From Hyalangium versicolor (GTDB taxonomy: Bacteria > Myxococcota > Myxococcia > Myxococcales > Myxococcaceae): a stretch of DNA of 64,000 bases. The stretch is taken from the NCBI RefSeq assembly GCF_020103695.1, contig NZ_JAHXBF010000006.1, positions 124,001-188,000 on the forward strand, written 5' to 3'. A program made the translations under genes and the position numbers. The notes under the pieces were generated by a model, which made no database searches, had not been told where the DNA came from, and saw only the letters and a program-made list of their open reading frames with translations. Positions 50,351 to 58,399 of this stretch are shown here, piece by piece; position 1 is the stretch's first letter; every line of letters starts with the position of its first letter.

Positions 50351-51520
50351 ATGAACTTCGTCTTCATCTCCCCCCACTTTCCGCCCCAGTTCTTCCACTT
50401 CGTCACGGCGCTGCGAGAGCGTGGCGTCAACGTCCTCGCCATCGGCGACACCCCCTACGAGACCCTGCGCCACGAGCTGCGCAACGCCCTCCGCGAGTAC
50501 TTCTTCGCCCCCAACCTCCACGACTACGAGGCCCTGCTGCGCGCCGCCGGCTACCTCACCTGGCGCCACGGCCGCATTGACCGCATCGAGTCGCTCAACG
50601 AGTCCTGGCTGGCCCAGGAGGCGCGGCTGCGCGAGGACTTCAACGTCTTCGGCCTGAGGCCCCCGGACATCCAGCGCCTGAGGACCAAGTCCGGCATGGC
50701 CGCCGTCTTCCGCGAGGCCGGCGTGCCGCACCCCGAGCTGGAAATCGTCCAGAGCGCCGAACAGGTGAAGGCCTTCGCCCAGCGCGTGGGCTATCCGCTG
50801 GTGCTCAAGCCCGACGTGGGCGTGGGCGCCGCCCACACCTTCAAGGTCAGCAGCGACGCCGAGGTGGAGCAAGCCATCCCCCGGCCGCCCATCAACCCCT
50901 ACGTCGCCCAGTCCTTCGTCAAGGGCACCATCGTCACCTATGACGGCATCGTGGACCGCGACGGCCAGATCCTCCTCACCCTCAGCCACGAGTACAGCGA
51001 TGGAGTGATGGAGGTGGTGACGGAGAAGCGGGACATCTCCTTCTGGAGCCTCAAGCAGATCCCCGAGGCGCTCGACACGCTGGGCCGCAAGGCCGTGGCC
51101 GCGCTCGGCCTGCGCGAGCGCTGGTTCCACCTGGAGTTCTTCCGTCTGCCGGACGGCGGCTTCGTCGCGCTGGAGGCCAACCTCCGTCCGCCCGGCGGCT
51201 TCATGACGGACATGATCAACTACGCCTGCGACATCGACGTGTACCGGCTCTGGGCGCGCGTCGTCACGGGCGATCCCGTCACGGACTTCCGCTACAAGCC
51301 CAAGTACCACGTGTGCCACATCGCCCGGCGCGCCGGCCGCCCCTACCTCCACGGGCACGCCGAGGTGGTGCAGCGGCTCGGGCCCACGCTGCTGCAGCAC
51401 AACGCGAACCTGCCCTCCGTGTACCAGGCCGCCATGGGCACCGAGCTCTACCTCACCCGCCACGTGGACCTGGAGCGCATGCACGAGGACGTGCGCTTCA
51501 TCCAGGCCCTCTCCCAGTAG
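50351..51520 (+). CDS. ATP-grasp domain carboxylate-amine ligase-like protein
   Basis: A 389-aa ATP-grasp enzyme. The N-terminal preATP-grasp part starts MNFVFISPHFPPQFFHFVTA; the ATP-grasp body shows RLRTKSGMAAVFREAGVPHP, GYPLVLKPDVGVGAAHTFKV (the ATP-lysine), YVAQSFVKGTIVTYDGIV and the metal-binding end WFHLEFFRLPDGGFVALEAN with LRPPGGFMTDM. It should join a carboxylate to an amine using ATP; the partners are unknown and there is no biosynthetic neighbourhood. Start ATG 50351. Convergent with the esterase gene, 6 bp between stops. Confidence 0.88.
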   Translation: MNFVFISPHFPPQFFHFVTALRERGVNVLAIGDTPYETLRHELRNALREYFFAPNLHDYEALLRAAGYLTWRHGRIDRIESLNESWLAQEARLREDFNVFGLRPPDIQRLRTKSGMAAVFREAGVPHPELEIVQSAEQVKAFAQRVGYPLVLKPDVGVGAAHTFKVSSDAEVEQAIPRPPINPYVAQSFVKGTIVTYDGIVDRDGQILLTLSHEYSDGVMEVVTEKRDISFWSLKQIPEALDTLGRKAVAALGLRERWFHLEFFRLPDGGFVALEANLRPPGGFMTDMINYACDIDVYRLWARVVTGDPVTDFRYKPKYHVCHIARRAGRPYLHGHAEVVQRLGPTLLQHNANLPSVYQAAMGTELYLTRHVDLERMHEDVRFIQALSQ

Positions 51521-51526
51521 CGAGGC

Positions 51527-52300
51527 TCAGCTCAGCAGCCAGCGCAGCGCGAACGGCAGCCGCCGCTGCCAGTCCTTCTCGTTGTGCTGGCCGCCTGGAT
51601 CCAGCACCAGGATCAGCTCGTGGTCGTGGTAGCCCAGCTTCTTGAGGTGCGCGTAGAACTCGCGCGTCCCCTCGCCGTAGTGGAGATCGAACCCACCCGC
51701 GTCGATGTACTCCGTGCTGCCGGCATCCAGGTAGATGCGCGTCCACTTCTGGCTGTGCTCCCGCCACTCCTCGAAGAGCTTGCGGTGGCTCCACATCACC
51801 GTGGGCGACAGCCCGCCGATGCGGCCGAAGACCTCCGGGTACTTCCACCCCAGGTACAGCGAGATGAGCCCGCCCAGGGACGAACCCATGGCCCCCGTCC
51901 ACTCGGATCCAGGCCGCGTGCGGTACACCCGGTCCACGTAGGGCTTGAGCTGCTCCACCAGGAAGCGCGCGTACAGTTGCCCGCGGCCCTCCACCCGCCC
52001 CCGCGGCTCGTCCCACGGCGAGTACTCCTGGAAGCGCCCCAGCCCCGAATCCACCGCGACGATGATCCACGGCTCCAGGCGGCCCTCGCCCACCAACGCC
52101 TCCATCGCGTGGTTGGTACACCACGTGTCGAACACCGCCGACTCTGGATGCGCGAACACGTTCTGCCCGTCTTGCATGTAGAGCACGGGGTAGCGGCGCG
52201 TGCCGTGCTCGTCGTAGCCGTCCGGGGTGTAGATGCGGAGGGTTCGGTTGAAGCCCTCCTGCGGAGAGGGAAAGTCGCGGATGATGTGGATGTGGCCCAT
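51527..52300 (-). CDS. Esterase D-like alpha/beta hydrolase
   Basis: A 257-aa putative esterase (PF00756 type). It opens GHIHIIRDFPSPQEGFNRTL, RIYTPDGYDEHG and YPVLYMQDGQNVFAH. The nucleophile elbow is GAMGSSLGGLIS with Ser141; the catalytic His is in DPGGQHNEKDW near the end, and an Asp before it (YLDAGSTEYID region) can complete the triad. No signal peptide, so cytoplasmic or carried by another route. Related proteins hydrolyse ferric-siderophore esters, feruloyl esters or S-formylglutathione; which applies here is unknown. Confidence 0.85.
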   Translation of the reverse strand: MGHIHIIRDFPSPQEGFNRTLRIYTPDGYDEHGTRRYPVLYMQDGQNVFAHPESAVFDTWCTNHAMEALVGEGRLEPWIIVAVDSGLGRFQEYSPWDEPRGRVEGRGQLYARFLVEQLKPYVDRVYRTRPGSEWTGAMGSSLGGLISLYLGWKYPEVFGRIGGLSPTVMWSHRKLFEEWREHSQKWTRIYLDAGSTEYIDAGGFDLHYGEGTREFYAHLKKLGYHDHELILVLDPGGQHNEKDWQRRLPFALRWLLS

Positions 52301-52461
52301 GGAGAGCGGACGGAACCTTAGATGGCTCCGCGCCTCGGGCCCAACCCTGAAGTGCAGGGCTCTGTCAGCTATTGCTGATTTCCCGGGGCCCCAGAAACTG
52401 GAGCGGCGGCCAGCGGCTGGTAGATACAGAGGTCACGACGCCCTCCACGGGAGACGAGACG

Positions 52462-52656
52462 ATGGAGCTCCATCCGCTGGAACTGGCAACCCTGCTCATG
52501 GTGGCCACGCTCGAGCTGCAGCAGGCCCGCAGGGGGTTGGATGGCAGCACCGAGGCGCGGCAGCGGCTGGAGGCGGCCTTCGCGCGGCACCTGGCGGCGC
52601 GGGATGTGGCCGGCGAGCTGCTGGCCATGAGGATCTCCCTGGCGCCTCGCGTCTGA
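52462..52656 (+). CDS. Small hypothetical protein, 64 aa
   Basis: Not recognised. ATG 52462 follows CGGGAGACGAGACG, a fair ribosome site. The product (MELHPLELATLLMVATLELQ start, then QQARRGLDGSTEARQRLEAA) is mostly amphipathic helix with Leu/Ala spacing and no cysteine. Longer frames upstream to 52372 lack support. It lies 230 bp before the histidine-kinase gene and may be independent. Confidence 0.5.
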   Translation: MELHPLELATLLMVATLELQQARRGLDGSTEARQRLEAAFARHLAARDVAGELLAMRISLAPRV

Positions 52657-52886
52657 CGTTTCCCTGAGACTCCCAGGAGGGGTGAGCTGCCAGCGGATGG
52701 CGTGCGCTCCCATGTCCGCCCGCCCATGACGGCGGGGCGCCCCTTTCGAGCAGACAGGCTCTCGATCCAAGGATCTCGCCATCATGCCGCGCCATGCGCA
52801 CATTGGCAGGCGATCCGGGAGAGACGGAGGACGACCGGTGTGATGGAGACCGGGCAGGCGGTCCTTCTGGTGGGAGAGTGGTCCTC

Positions 52887-54845
52887 ATGAGCCCGTGCGA
52901 CCCGTCGAGCGAAGGACTCGCGGACTTCCTGCAGGCACGGGTCCGGGACATCGCCTCGCGGTGGGAGGAGCGGGTGGGCCAGAGTCTCTCGAGGCCCCCG
53001 GCTCGCGGGGCGCTCCGTGACGTGCTGCCGGAGTTCATCGCGGCGGTGGGCACGGCCCTGCGGGAAGGGCCCGCGCCCAGGGACTCCACGGTGGACTCCC
53101 AGGTGGGTGCCCTCGCCGAGGCTCATGGCCGTCAGTGCTTCCACAGCGGGCTCGATATCGCCACGGTGGTGCTCGAGCACTCCCTGCTGCGAGACGTGAT
53201 CCTCGACACCCTGCGGGACGGTGCCTGTTTGATGGAGACCGACGCGCTGCGGGGCCTCCTGGATGTGCTCACCCGGGCCAGCGCGGAGGCACTGCGGTGC
53301 TATGCGCTGGAGCGCGAACGGGCGCTGGGCACGGACGAGGCGCCATCCCAGTCCTGTAACGCCGAGGTACCCACTGCCAGCCTTCCCCGAGACGAGACGC
53401 GCGAGCGCCTGAGCTGCGTGCTGTCCACACTCCCCGTGATCCTCTGGTCCTTTGACACCCACGCGGTGTTCACCCTCTGCGAGGGCCAGGCGCTCGGACG
53501 GATTGGCATCACCCCGGACCAGATCATCGGCCGGTCCGCCTTCGAGCTCTTCAAGGACGAGCCTCAAGTCCTCCAGGCCGTCGAGCGCTCGTTGCGGGGC
53601 GAGGCGTTCACCGAGGAGATGGAGTTCCGAGGGGTCAGCTTCGAGGTGAGCCTCCTGCCCGAGCGGGGGCCGAACGGCGCGGTGGTCAGCGTCTCGGGGC
53701 TGGCGCTGGACATCACCGAGCGCCTGCGCGCCGAGGCGGAGCTACGCCAGTCCGAGATGCGCTACCGCCTGGCCAGCATGGCCACCAGTGACGCTGTCTG
53801 GGACTGGGACTTCAGCACCGATCAGGTGCACTGGAGCGAGATCTTCTACCGGCTCACCGGGCACGCACAGGACGAGGTGGATACAGCCCTCGAGTGGTGG
53901 GCCGAGCGCGTGCACCCCGATGACCGTGAGCGGGTAGTAAGCGGCCTGCACGCCGCCGTGGCCAACGGGAGCACCCACTGGGTGGACGAGTACCGCTTCC
54001 GGCGCGGGGACGGCTCATACATGTGTGTCAGCGACCGGGGCTACGTGGTGAGGGACTCACAGGGCCGCGCCGTGCGGATGGTGGGCGCCTTCCAGGACAT
54101 CACCGAGCGCCGGGTGGCCGAGCAGGAGGCGCAGCGGCGGGCCGACTTCGAGCAGCACCTCATCGGCATCGTCAGCCATGACCTGCGCAACCCGCTCAAC
54201 GCCATCTCCATGGCCGCGAAGCTGTTGCTCAAGCAGGAGGGATTGGGCGAGCCGCAGCGCCGCTCCCTCCACCGCATCGTCAGCAGCGCCGAGCGCGCCA
54301 CCCGGATGCTGCGGGACTTGCTGGACTTCACCCAGGCCCGGCTCAGCGGCGCGCTCCCCGTGGATCCCCGGCCGTTGGATCTGCACGAGCTCACCCGCCA
54401 GGTGACGGAGGAGGTGCAGCTCACGCACCCGGACCGGCGGCTCGTCGTGGAGCGCAGCGGGGATGGACGCGGAGAGTGGGACGCGGACCGGTTGGCCCAG
54501 CTCATCACCAACCTGGTGAACAACGCGCTCACCTATGGAGACGAGCACTGCGCCGTGCGGGTGCGCACGCACGGGTGGGCGGACACCGTGGTGCTCTCCG
54601 TGCACAACATGGGGCGGCCCATCCCTCGCGAGCTGATGGGGCAGCTCTTCCAGCCGCTCAAGCGAGGCGAGGGCAAGGGCGGGCGGGGCAGTCACTCCAT
54701 CGGCCTGGGGCTCTTCATCGTCAAGCACATCACCGATGCCCACGGGGGCCGCATCCGCGTGGACTCCAGCCCGGAGAACGGGACGACGTTCACGGTGAGC
54801 CTGCCCCGGCATCCTCCCCAGGCGCGGGCTCCGGCGCGCTCGTGA
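52887..54845 (+). CDS. Histidine kinase: RsbRD-like N-terminus, two PAS domains, HisKA-HATPase
   Basis: A 652-aa soluble kinase. Residues 10-150 resemble the RsbRD N-terminal helical domain (GLADFLQARVRDIASRWEER ... EAHGRQCFHSGLDIATVVLE). PAS domains follow at about 175-285 (LPVILWSFDTHAVFTLCEGQ) and 295-410 (TSDAVWDWDFSTDQVHWSEI, a PAS_3-like fold). The kinase core has His431 in GIVSHDLRNPLNAI, N box LITNLVNNALTYG and a HSIGLGLFIVKHI G2 box. Start ATG 52887 follows GGGAGAG. No receiver or regulator is adjacent. The last 56 bp overlap the convergent MFS gene, an unusually long antisense overlap. Confidence 0.9.
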   Translation: MSPCDPSSEGLADFLQARVRDIASRWEERVGQSLSRPPARGALRDVLPEFIAAVGTALREGPAPRDSTVDSQVGALAEAHGRQCFHSGLDIATVVLEHSLLRDVILDTLRDGACLMETDALRGLLDVLTRASAEALRCYALERERALGTDEAPSQSCNAEVPTASLPRDETRERLSCVLSTLPVILWSFDTHAVFTLCEGQALGRIGITPDQIIGRSAFELFKDEPQVLQAVERSLRGEAFTEEMEFRGVSFEVSLLPERGPNGAVVSVSGLALDITERLRAEAELRQSEMRYRLASMATSDAVWDWDFSTDQVHWSEIFYRLTGHAQDEVDTALEWWAERVHPDDRERVVSGLHAAVANGSTHWVDEYRFRRGDGSYMCVSDRGYVVRDSQGRAVRMVGAFQDITERRVAEQEAQRRADFEQHLIGIVSHDLRNPLNAISMAAKLLLKQEGLGEPQRRSLHRIVSSAERATRMLRDLLDFTQARLSGALPVDPRPLDLHELTRQVTEEVQLTHPDRRLVVERSGDGRGEWDADRLAQLITNLVNNALTYGDEHCAVRVRTHGWADTVVLSVHNMGRPIPRELMGQLFQPLKRGEGKGGRGSHSIGLGLFIVKHITDAHGGRIRVDSSPENGTTFTVSLPRHPPQARAPARS

Positions 54846-56085
54846 GCGGCGGCGATGAGCGGGTGGCGGCGCGCAGCAGCGGACGAGACAGCAGCGCCGC
54901 GAGGACCACCATCGCCAGGGGCACCACCCCCGACATCATCAGCGCCACGCGAGCGCTGGAGTGCTCGAGGAGCACGGCCGTGAGCGCGCTGCCCGCGCCG
55001 ATGCCCAGCGACCAGCAGGCGCCGTATACCGAGAAGCCCTCGGCCTGACGATTCGCCGGGAGCGCCTGCTGGAGCAGGTACGTGAGCAGGCCCGACAGCG
55101 GCGCCAGGGGGAAGCCCGCGGCGGCCAGGGCCAGCGCGGTACCCGTCACCCCCTCCACGAATCCGAGCGGCAGCAGGAACCCGCTCCAGATGGTGAGCAG
55201 CACCAGCGCGCGCACCAGGGCCTGCCGCGCCGAGCCCGGCCGCGCGAGTCCCGCGTTGAGCAGCCCGCCGATGGCGCTGGTGACGGACAGCAGCGCCGCC
55301 AGGGGACCCCACAGCTCCGCGCGCGAGCCCAGTTGCACCAGCCGCGGAGGCAGCCCCGAATCCACCATGCCCCAGCTCACCCCGGTGACGATGACTCCCA
55401 CGAACACGATGAGCGGCAGTCCGCGAAGGAAGGGGGCCAGGTCCAGGCCTGTCCCCGGCGCGCTCGAACTGGGAAGCGGCTCGCGAGGAGGCATGAGCAG
55501 GTTGGCGCCAATGGCTCCCAGGGCACACACGGCGATCAATGCCAGGTTGAGGCTCGAGTGCGCGAGCGCCACCAGCCCCACCAGCGGCGGGCCGGTGATC
55601 CACGTCACCTCGATGAGCACCGCGTCGATGGCGAAGGCGGGCGCCAGCAGCCCGGCAGGCAGGAAGGAGGGCAGCAGCGCGCGATAGGCCCCGCCGGCGC
55701 CGGCCGGGATGACTCCCAGCAGCAGTGACAGCACCAGCAGCACGGGCAGCGGCGCATGAATTGCGCTGGCGATCGAGACCGCCACACAGAGCCCTGCCAG
55801 CGCCAGCAGCGAGGGGCGCAGGGAGTCCGGCAGGCGACTGCGATCCATCGCCCTACCTCGGAAGGGGGCCGCCAGGGCCGCCCCGGCGGAGTAGATGCTC
55901 GTCATCCACGCACCGGCCGCGAAAGAGCCCAGGGCGGCCTGCCCCGCGAGCAGCAGCGCGAAAGGCATCATCGTCGCGCAGAGCCTCACGGCGGTCGCCG
56001 CCAGCACCCACCGGCGCCAGGTCGGCATCCTCCAGAGATCACGCTGGGACTGGAATCCACCCTGCGGAGGGGTCGCTTCAGACAC
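54790..56085 (-). CDS. MFS transporter
   Basis: A 431-aa carrier with 12 predicted membrane helices in two halves. The N-half includes FALLLAGQAALGSFAAGAWM, the loop FRGRAMDRSRLPDSLRPS (variant of the MFS motif A) and LPVLLVLSLLLGVIPAGAGG; the C-half includes GLLTYLLQQALPANRQAEGF and VPLAMVVLAALLSRPLLR. Efflux is likely from its resemblance to drug:H+ antiporter-like exporters; substrate unknown. The tail is Pro/Ala rich. The gene ends 56 bp inside the 3' end of the histidine kinase. Confidence 0.88.
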   Translation of the reverse strand: MSEATPPQGGFQSQRDLWRMPTWRRWVLAATAVRLCATMMPFALLLAGQAALGSFAAGAWMTSIYSAGAALAAPFRGRAMDRSRLPDSLRPSLLALAGLCVAVSIASAIHAPLPVLLVLSLLLGVIPAGAGGAYRALLPSFLPAGLLAPAFAIDAVLIEVTWITGPPLVGLVALAHSSLNLALIAVCALGAIGANLLMPPREPLPSSSAPGTGLDLAPFLRGLPLIVFVGVIVTGVSWGMVDSGLPPRLVQLGSRAELWGPLAALLSVTSAIGGLLNAGLARPGSARQALVRALVLLTIWSGFLLPLGFVEGVTGTALALAAAGFPLAPLSGLLTYLLQQALPANRQAEGFSVYGACWSLGIGAGSALTAVLLEHSSARVALMMSGVVPLAMVVLAALLSRPLLRAATRSSPPLTSAPEPAPGEDAGAGSP

Positions 56086-56213
56086 CCCACACCTCCCGGC
56101 TCACGGTCTTCAGTAGCATGGCTCCTTTTACCTACCTCTGTAATTTCCCGGAGGCCGAGAATGAAAACGTTAAAGAGGGTCTTCTGAGACTCACAGCGAA
56201 AAACCGTTGAGTG

Positions 56214-56263
56214 CCAATGAGCCTCCAAAGGGGGTCATTTGGACTCCATTGGACGGCTTTTTT
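56214..56263 (+). terminator. Double-stem hairpin with T-run (possible terminator of a small RNA)
   Basis: CCAATG/CATTGG outer stem (56214-56219, 56247-56252) encloses TCCAAA/TTTGGA (56224-56229, 56238-56243). Six T residues follow at 56258-56263. On the plus strand the transcript ended here would start within this gap, immediately after a 30-codon frame that stops at 56210. Confidence 0.4.
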
Positions 56264-56530
56264 AGGGCTCTTTTGACCCATGGGTGTCATGAGGGACTCA
56301 ATTGCTCGAAGGGCCACGGTGGGCACAGCGCCTCCATGCCCGCCAGGGTACTTCGGGTGATGGATTTTCCCGGGATGGATTCGCGTGTGAATTCCGGCCC
56401 TTCGCGTGCGGAGTTTCTCGAAGAGGCACTCAGATTTCTTTGAATTCAAGAATTGCAGCTTAAGGCGGTAATTCGAGGGTGAGGACCTGGTGGGTTGTGG
56501 GACCCGGCATGTCTCGATGAATCACCGCCG

Positions 56531-56546
56531 TGGCATGAGCCCTGCT
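56531..56546 (+). promoter_or_regulatory. Candidate sigma-54 promoter for the FabH-like gene
   Basis: TGGCATGAGCCCTGCT matches the -24/-12 consensus (TGGCACG-N4-TTGCW) at most positions with correct GG-to-GC spacing. Transcription would begin near 56557, after the upstream ATG at 56554, which agrees with using ATG 56596 as the start. Confidence 0.4.
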
Positions 56547-56595
56547 CATTCGGATGAGCAGCTGGGAAGACCCTTCAACTTCGCGAGAAATGCTC

Positions 56596-57690
56596 ATGCC
56601 CACGGTCCGCTTCGCAGGTGCTGGTGCCTACGTCCCGTCGAGAGTCATCACCAATGAACGCATCGCCAAGGCGTTCCCGGGTTGGTCGGCCGAGCGGATC
56701 CTGGAGAAGACGGGCATCGTCGAGCGGCGCTACCTCTGGGAGATGGATGAGAAGGGCACGGCGATTCCTCCTCCGGAGAATGATTTGCCCATCTACCCGG
56801 CCTCGAACACAGACATGTGTGAGATTGCCCTGCGCAAGGCGCTGGGGCAGTCCGGGGTGAACCCGAGCGAGCTGGACGCCATCTTCCTCGTCACGTGCAC
56901 GCCGGACGAGCTGAACTTCAACCACGATGCAATGCAGCTGCACCGGCGCCTGGGTTGCCGCACGGACACCTTCGCGCTGGTGGTGGATGATGGGTGCGGA
57001 GGCACCCCATACATCATCGATATGGCGGCGAAGATGATGGAGGGCGGCCGCTTCAAGACGGTGGCGGTGGTGGCGTCCACGCTGACCTCCCCTCATATGA
57101 ACCGTGAAGTCTACACGGACGAGATCCTCCCCGAGCCGGGTCACAAGCCACTCAATGCCTTCCTCTCCGCGTATGTCTTTGGAGATGGAGCGGGCGCGGT
57201 CATCCTGCGCGCGGACGGCGAGGAGGGCACGGGCATCCTGTCCACGCTGTCCGGCAACACGCACGAGGAGCTGGTCATCCGCCGCGGCGGTGGAGGCATG
57301 AAGCTGCCGTACCAGGGCCGGGTGCGTCCGGGCGACATGGCCTTCGTGGTGAATGGGCAGAAGGTGGCCGAGAGCTACCCGCTCTACATGAGCCAGTGCA
57401 TCAACGGGGTGCTGGAGAAGCACCCCAAGCTGCGCTCCGAGGTGAAGCGCTACTACTTCCACCAGCCCAACCGGCGGTTGATGGAGTTCTTCATGCAGAA
57501 GGCGGGCCTGCCGGCCGAGCGCGTGGCGATGAACGTGCACCGCTACGGCAACACCTCCGCGGCGGGCATGCTCATCCTGCTGGCCGAGGACATCGAGTCC
57601 GGCCAGGTGCGCCTGGGCAGTGGAGATCTGGTGCTCGTGGCGGCTGTGGGAGCCAGCGTGCACTACGGCGCTCAGCTCGTGCGGTTGTAG
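56596..57690 (+). CDS. 3-oxoacyl-ACP synthase III family protein (FabH-like)
   Basis: A 364-aa KAS III-type thiolase-fold condensing enzyme with the full triad: Cys134 in DDGCGGTPYIID, His289 in YYFHQPNRRLMEFF and Asn319 in RYGNTSAAGML. The start VRFAGAGAYVPSRVITNERI and AERILEKTGIVERR are typical. The active-site cysteine context (GCGG) differs from the ACAG of primary-metabolism FabH, so a specialised acyl or lipid role is possible. There is no acyl carrier protein or fatty-acid operon beside it. The frame is open to 56554; 56596 is favoured by the position of the putative promoter. Confidence 0.88.
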   Translation: MPTVRFAGAGAYVPSRVITNERIAKAFPGWSAERILEKTGIVERRYLWEMDEKGTAIPPPENDLPIYPASNTDMCEIALRKALGQSGVNPSELDAIFLVTCTPDELNFNHDAMQLHRRLGCRTDTFALVVDDGCGGTPYIIDMAAKMMEGGRFKTVAVVASTLTSPHMNREVYTDEILPEPGHKPLNAFLSAYVFGDGAGAVILRADGEEGTGILSTLSGNTHEELVIRRGGGGMKLPYQGRVRPGDMAFVVNGQKVAESYPLYMSQCINGVLEKHPKLRSEVKRYYFHQPNRRLMEFFMQKAGLPAERVAMNVHRYGNTSAAGMLILLAEDIESGQVRLGSGDLVLVAAVGASVHYGAQLVRL

Positions 57691-57710
57691 TCGTGTGAAG
57701 TGAAGTGGGG

Positions 57711-57727
57711 GGCGGCTCGTGGCCGCC
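57711..57727 (+). terminator. Hairpin after the FabH-like gene
   Basis: GGCGGC-TCGTG-GCCGCC, a 6-bp GC stem 20 bp after the stop codon; no T-run follows. Weak terminator candidate. Confidence 0.3.
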
Positions 57728-57777
57728 TCCGTGTGGTTCCCCGTCCTCGTTGGTCCCCGTCATCCAGGAGTTGACTC

Positions 57778-58350
57778 ATGCCACGCATCCCCGTCTGCGT
57801 CGTGTCACTCGTGTTGTCTCTCTCTGGCCCCGCGCTGGCGGGAGAGGTGGTGTACCAGTTCCAGACCGAGGAGGACCCCAAGGCCGCGGCGAACCCGGGC
57901 GCGTGCCAGGGCGCGCCCTTCCAGTCGAACGTGGCGCTGTCGGGGATCATCTCCGTGCCGGAGAGGGGGCTGGCGGAGGGGCGGGTGGAACTGGGAGCGG
58001 CGAGGCACGCGGGGGCCGCGCTGGCGTGCCTGCGCATCACGGATCGCACGTTCGCCGAGGGCTCGCAGGCAGACATCTACGCGAGCTTCGAGCTGCCCGA
58101 GGGGCACTTCACGGCGGTGGGCCACTGCACGGCGGTGAGCAACGCGGTGCCCCGCGCGGGCGTGGTGCTGGCGAGCTGCGCGCTGAAGCTGACGGAGTTC
58201 CCGGCGGGCTACGCGGGAGGCTCCGCGACGAGCGCGAGCGTCTTCAACCCGCTCCACCTGCCGGGCTATAGCACCGGCTCGTTGTGGACGCTGCGGGTGT
58301 TCGAGTCGATGCCCGCGGTCGCGGCGAGGGCCCACGGTGAAGCGCCGTAG
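57778..58350 (+). CDS. Secreted hypothetical protein, 190 aa
   Basis: Family not recognised. Good signal peptide (MPRIPVCVVSLVLSLSGPAL then AG) and a CAGGAG ribosome site. The mature chain has four cysteines (NPGACQG, LACLRI, GHCTAV, ASCALK), consistent with two disulfides, and alternates short strands (VALSGIISVPERGLAEGRVE, ADIYASFELPEGHFTAVGHC). No catalytic motif. It follows the FabH-like gene by 87 bp and precedes the serpin gene by 49 bp, so it may share a transcript with the latter. Confidence 0.7.
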   Translation: MPRIPVCVVSLVLSLSGPALAGEVVYQFQTEEDPKAAANPGACQGAPFQSNVALSGIISVPERGLAEGRVELGAARHAGAALACLRITDRTFAEGSQADIYASFELPEGHFTAVGHCTAVSNAVPRAGVVLASCALKLTEFPAGYAGGSATSASVFNPLHLPGYSTGSLWTLRVFESMPAVAARAHGEAP

Positions 58351-58399
58351 CCTGTGGAAGACAGATGGGGCAAGTTGGAGGAACTGATCAGGAGCGTGC

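Larger units (their letters stand above)
56086..56595. other. 510-bp intergenic region with hairpin and sigma-54-like promoter
   Basis: Lower in GC than its neighbours. It holds a 30-codon open frame at 56118-56210, a double-stem hairpin with T-run at 56214-56263, a run of ordinary AT-rich sequence near 56420-56470 and a sigma-54-like element at 56531-56546. No longer gene was seen. Confidence 0.5.
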
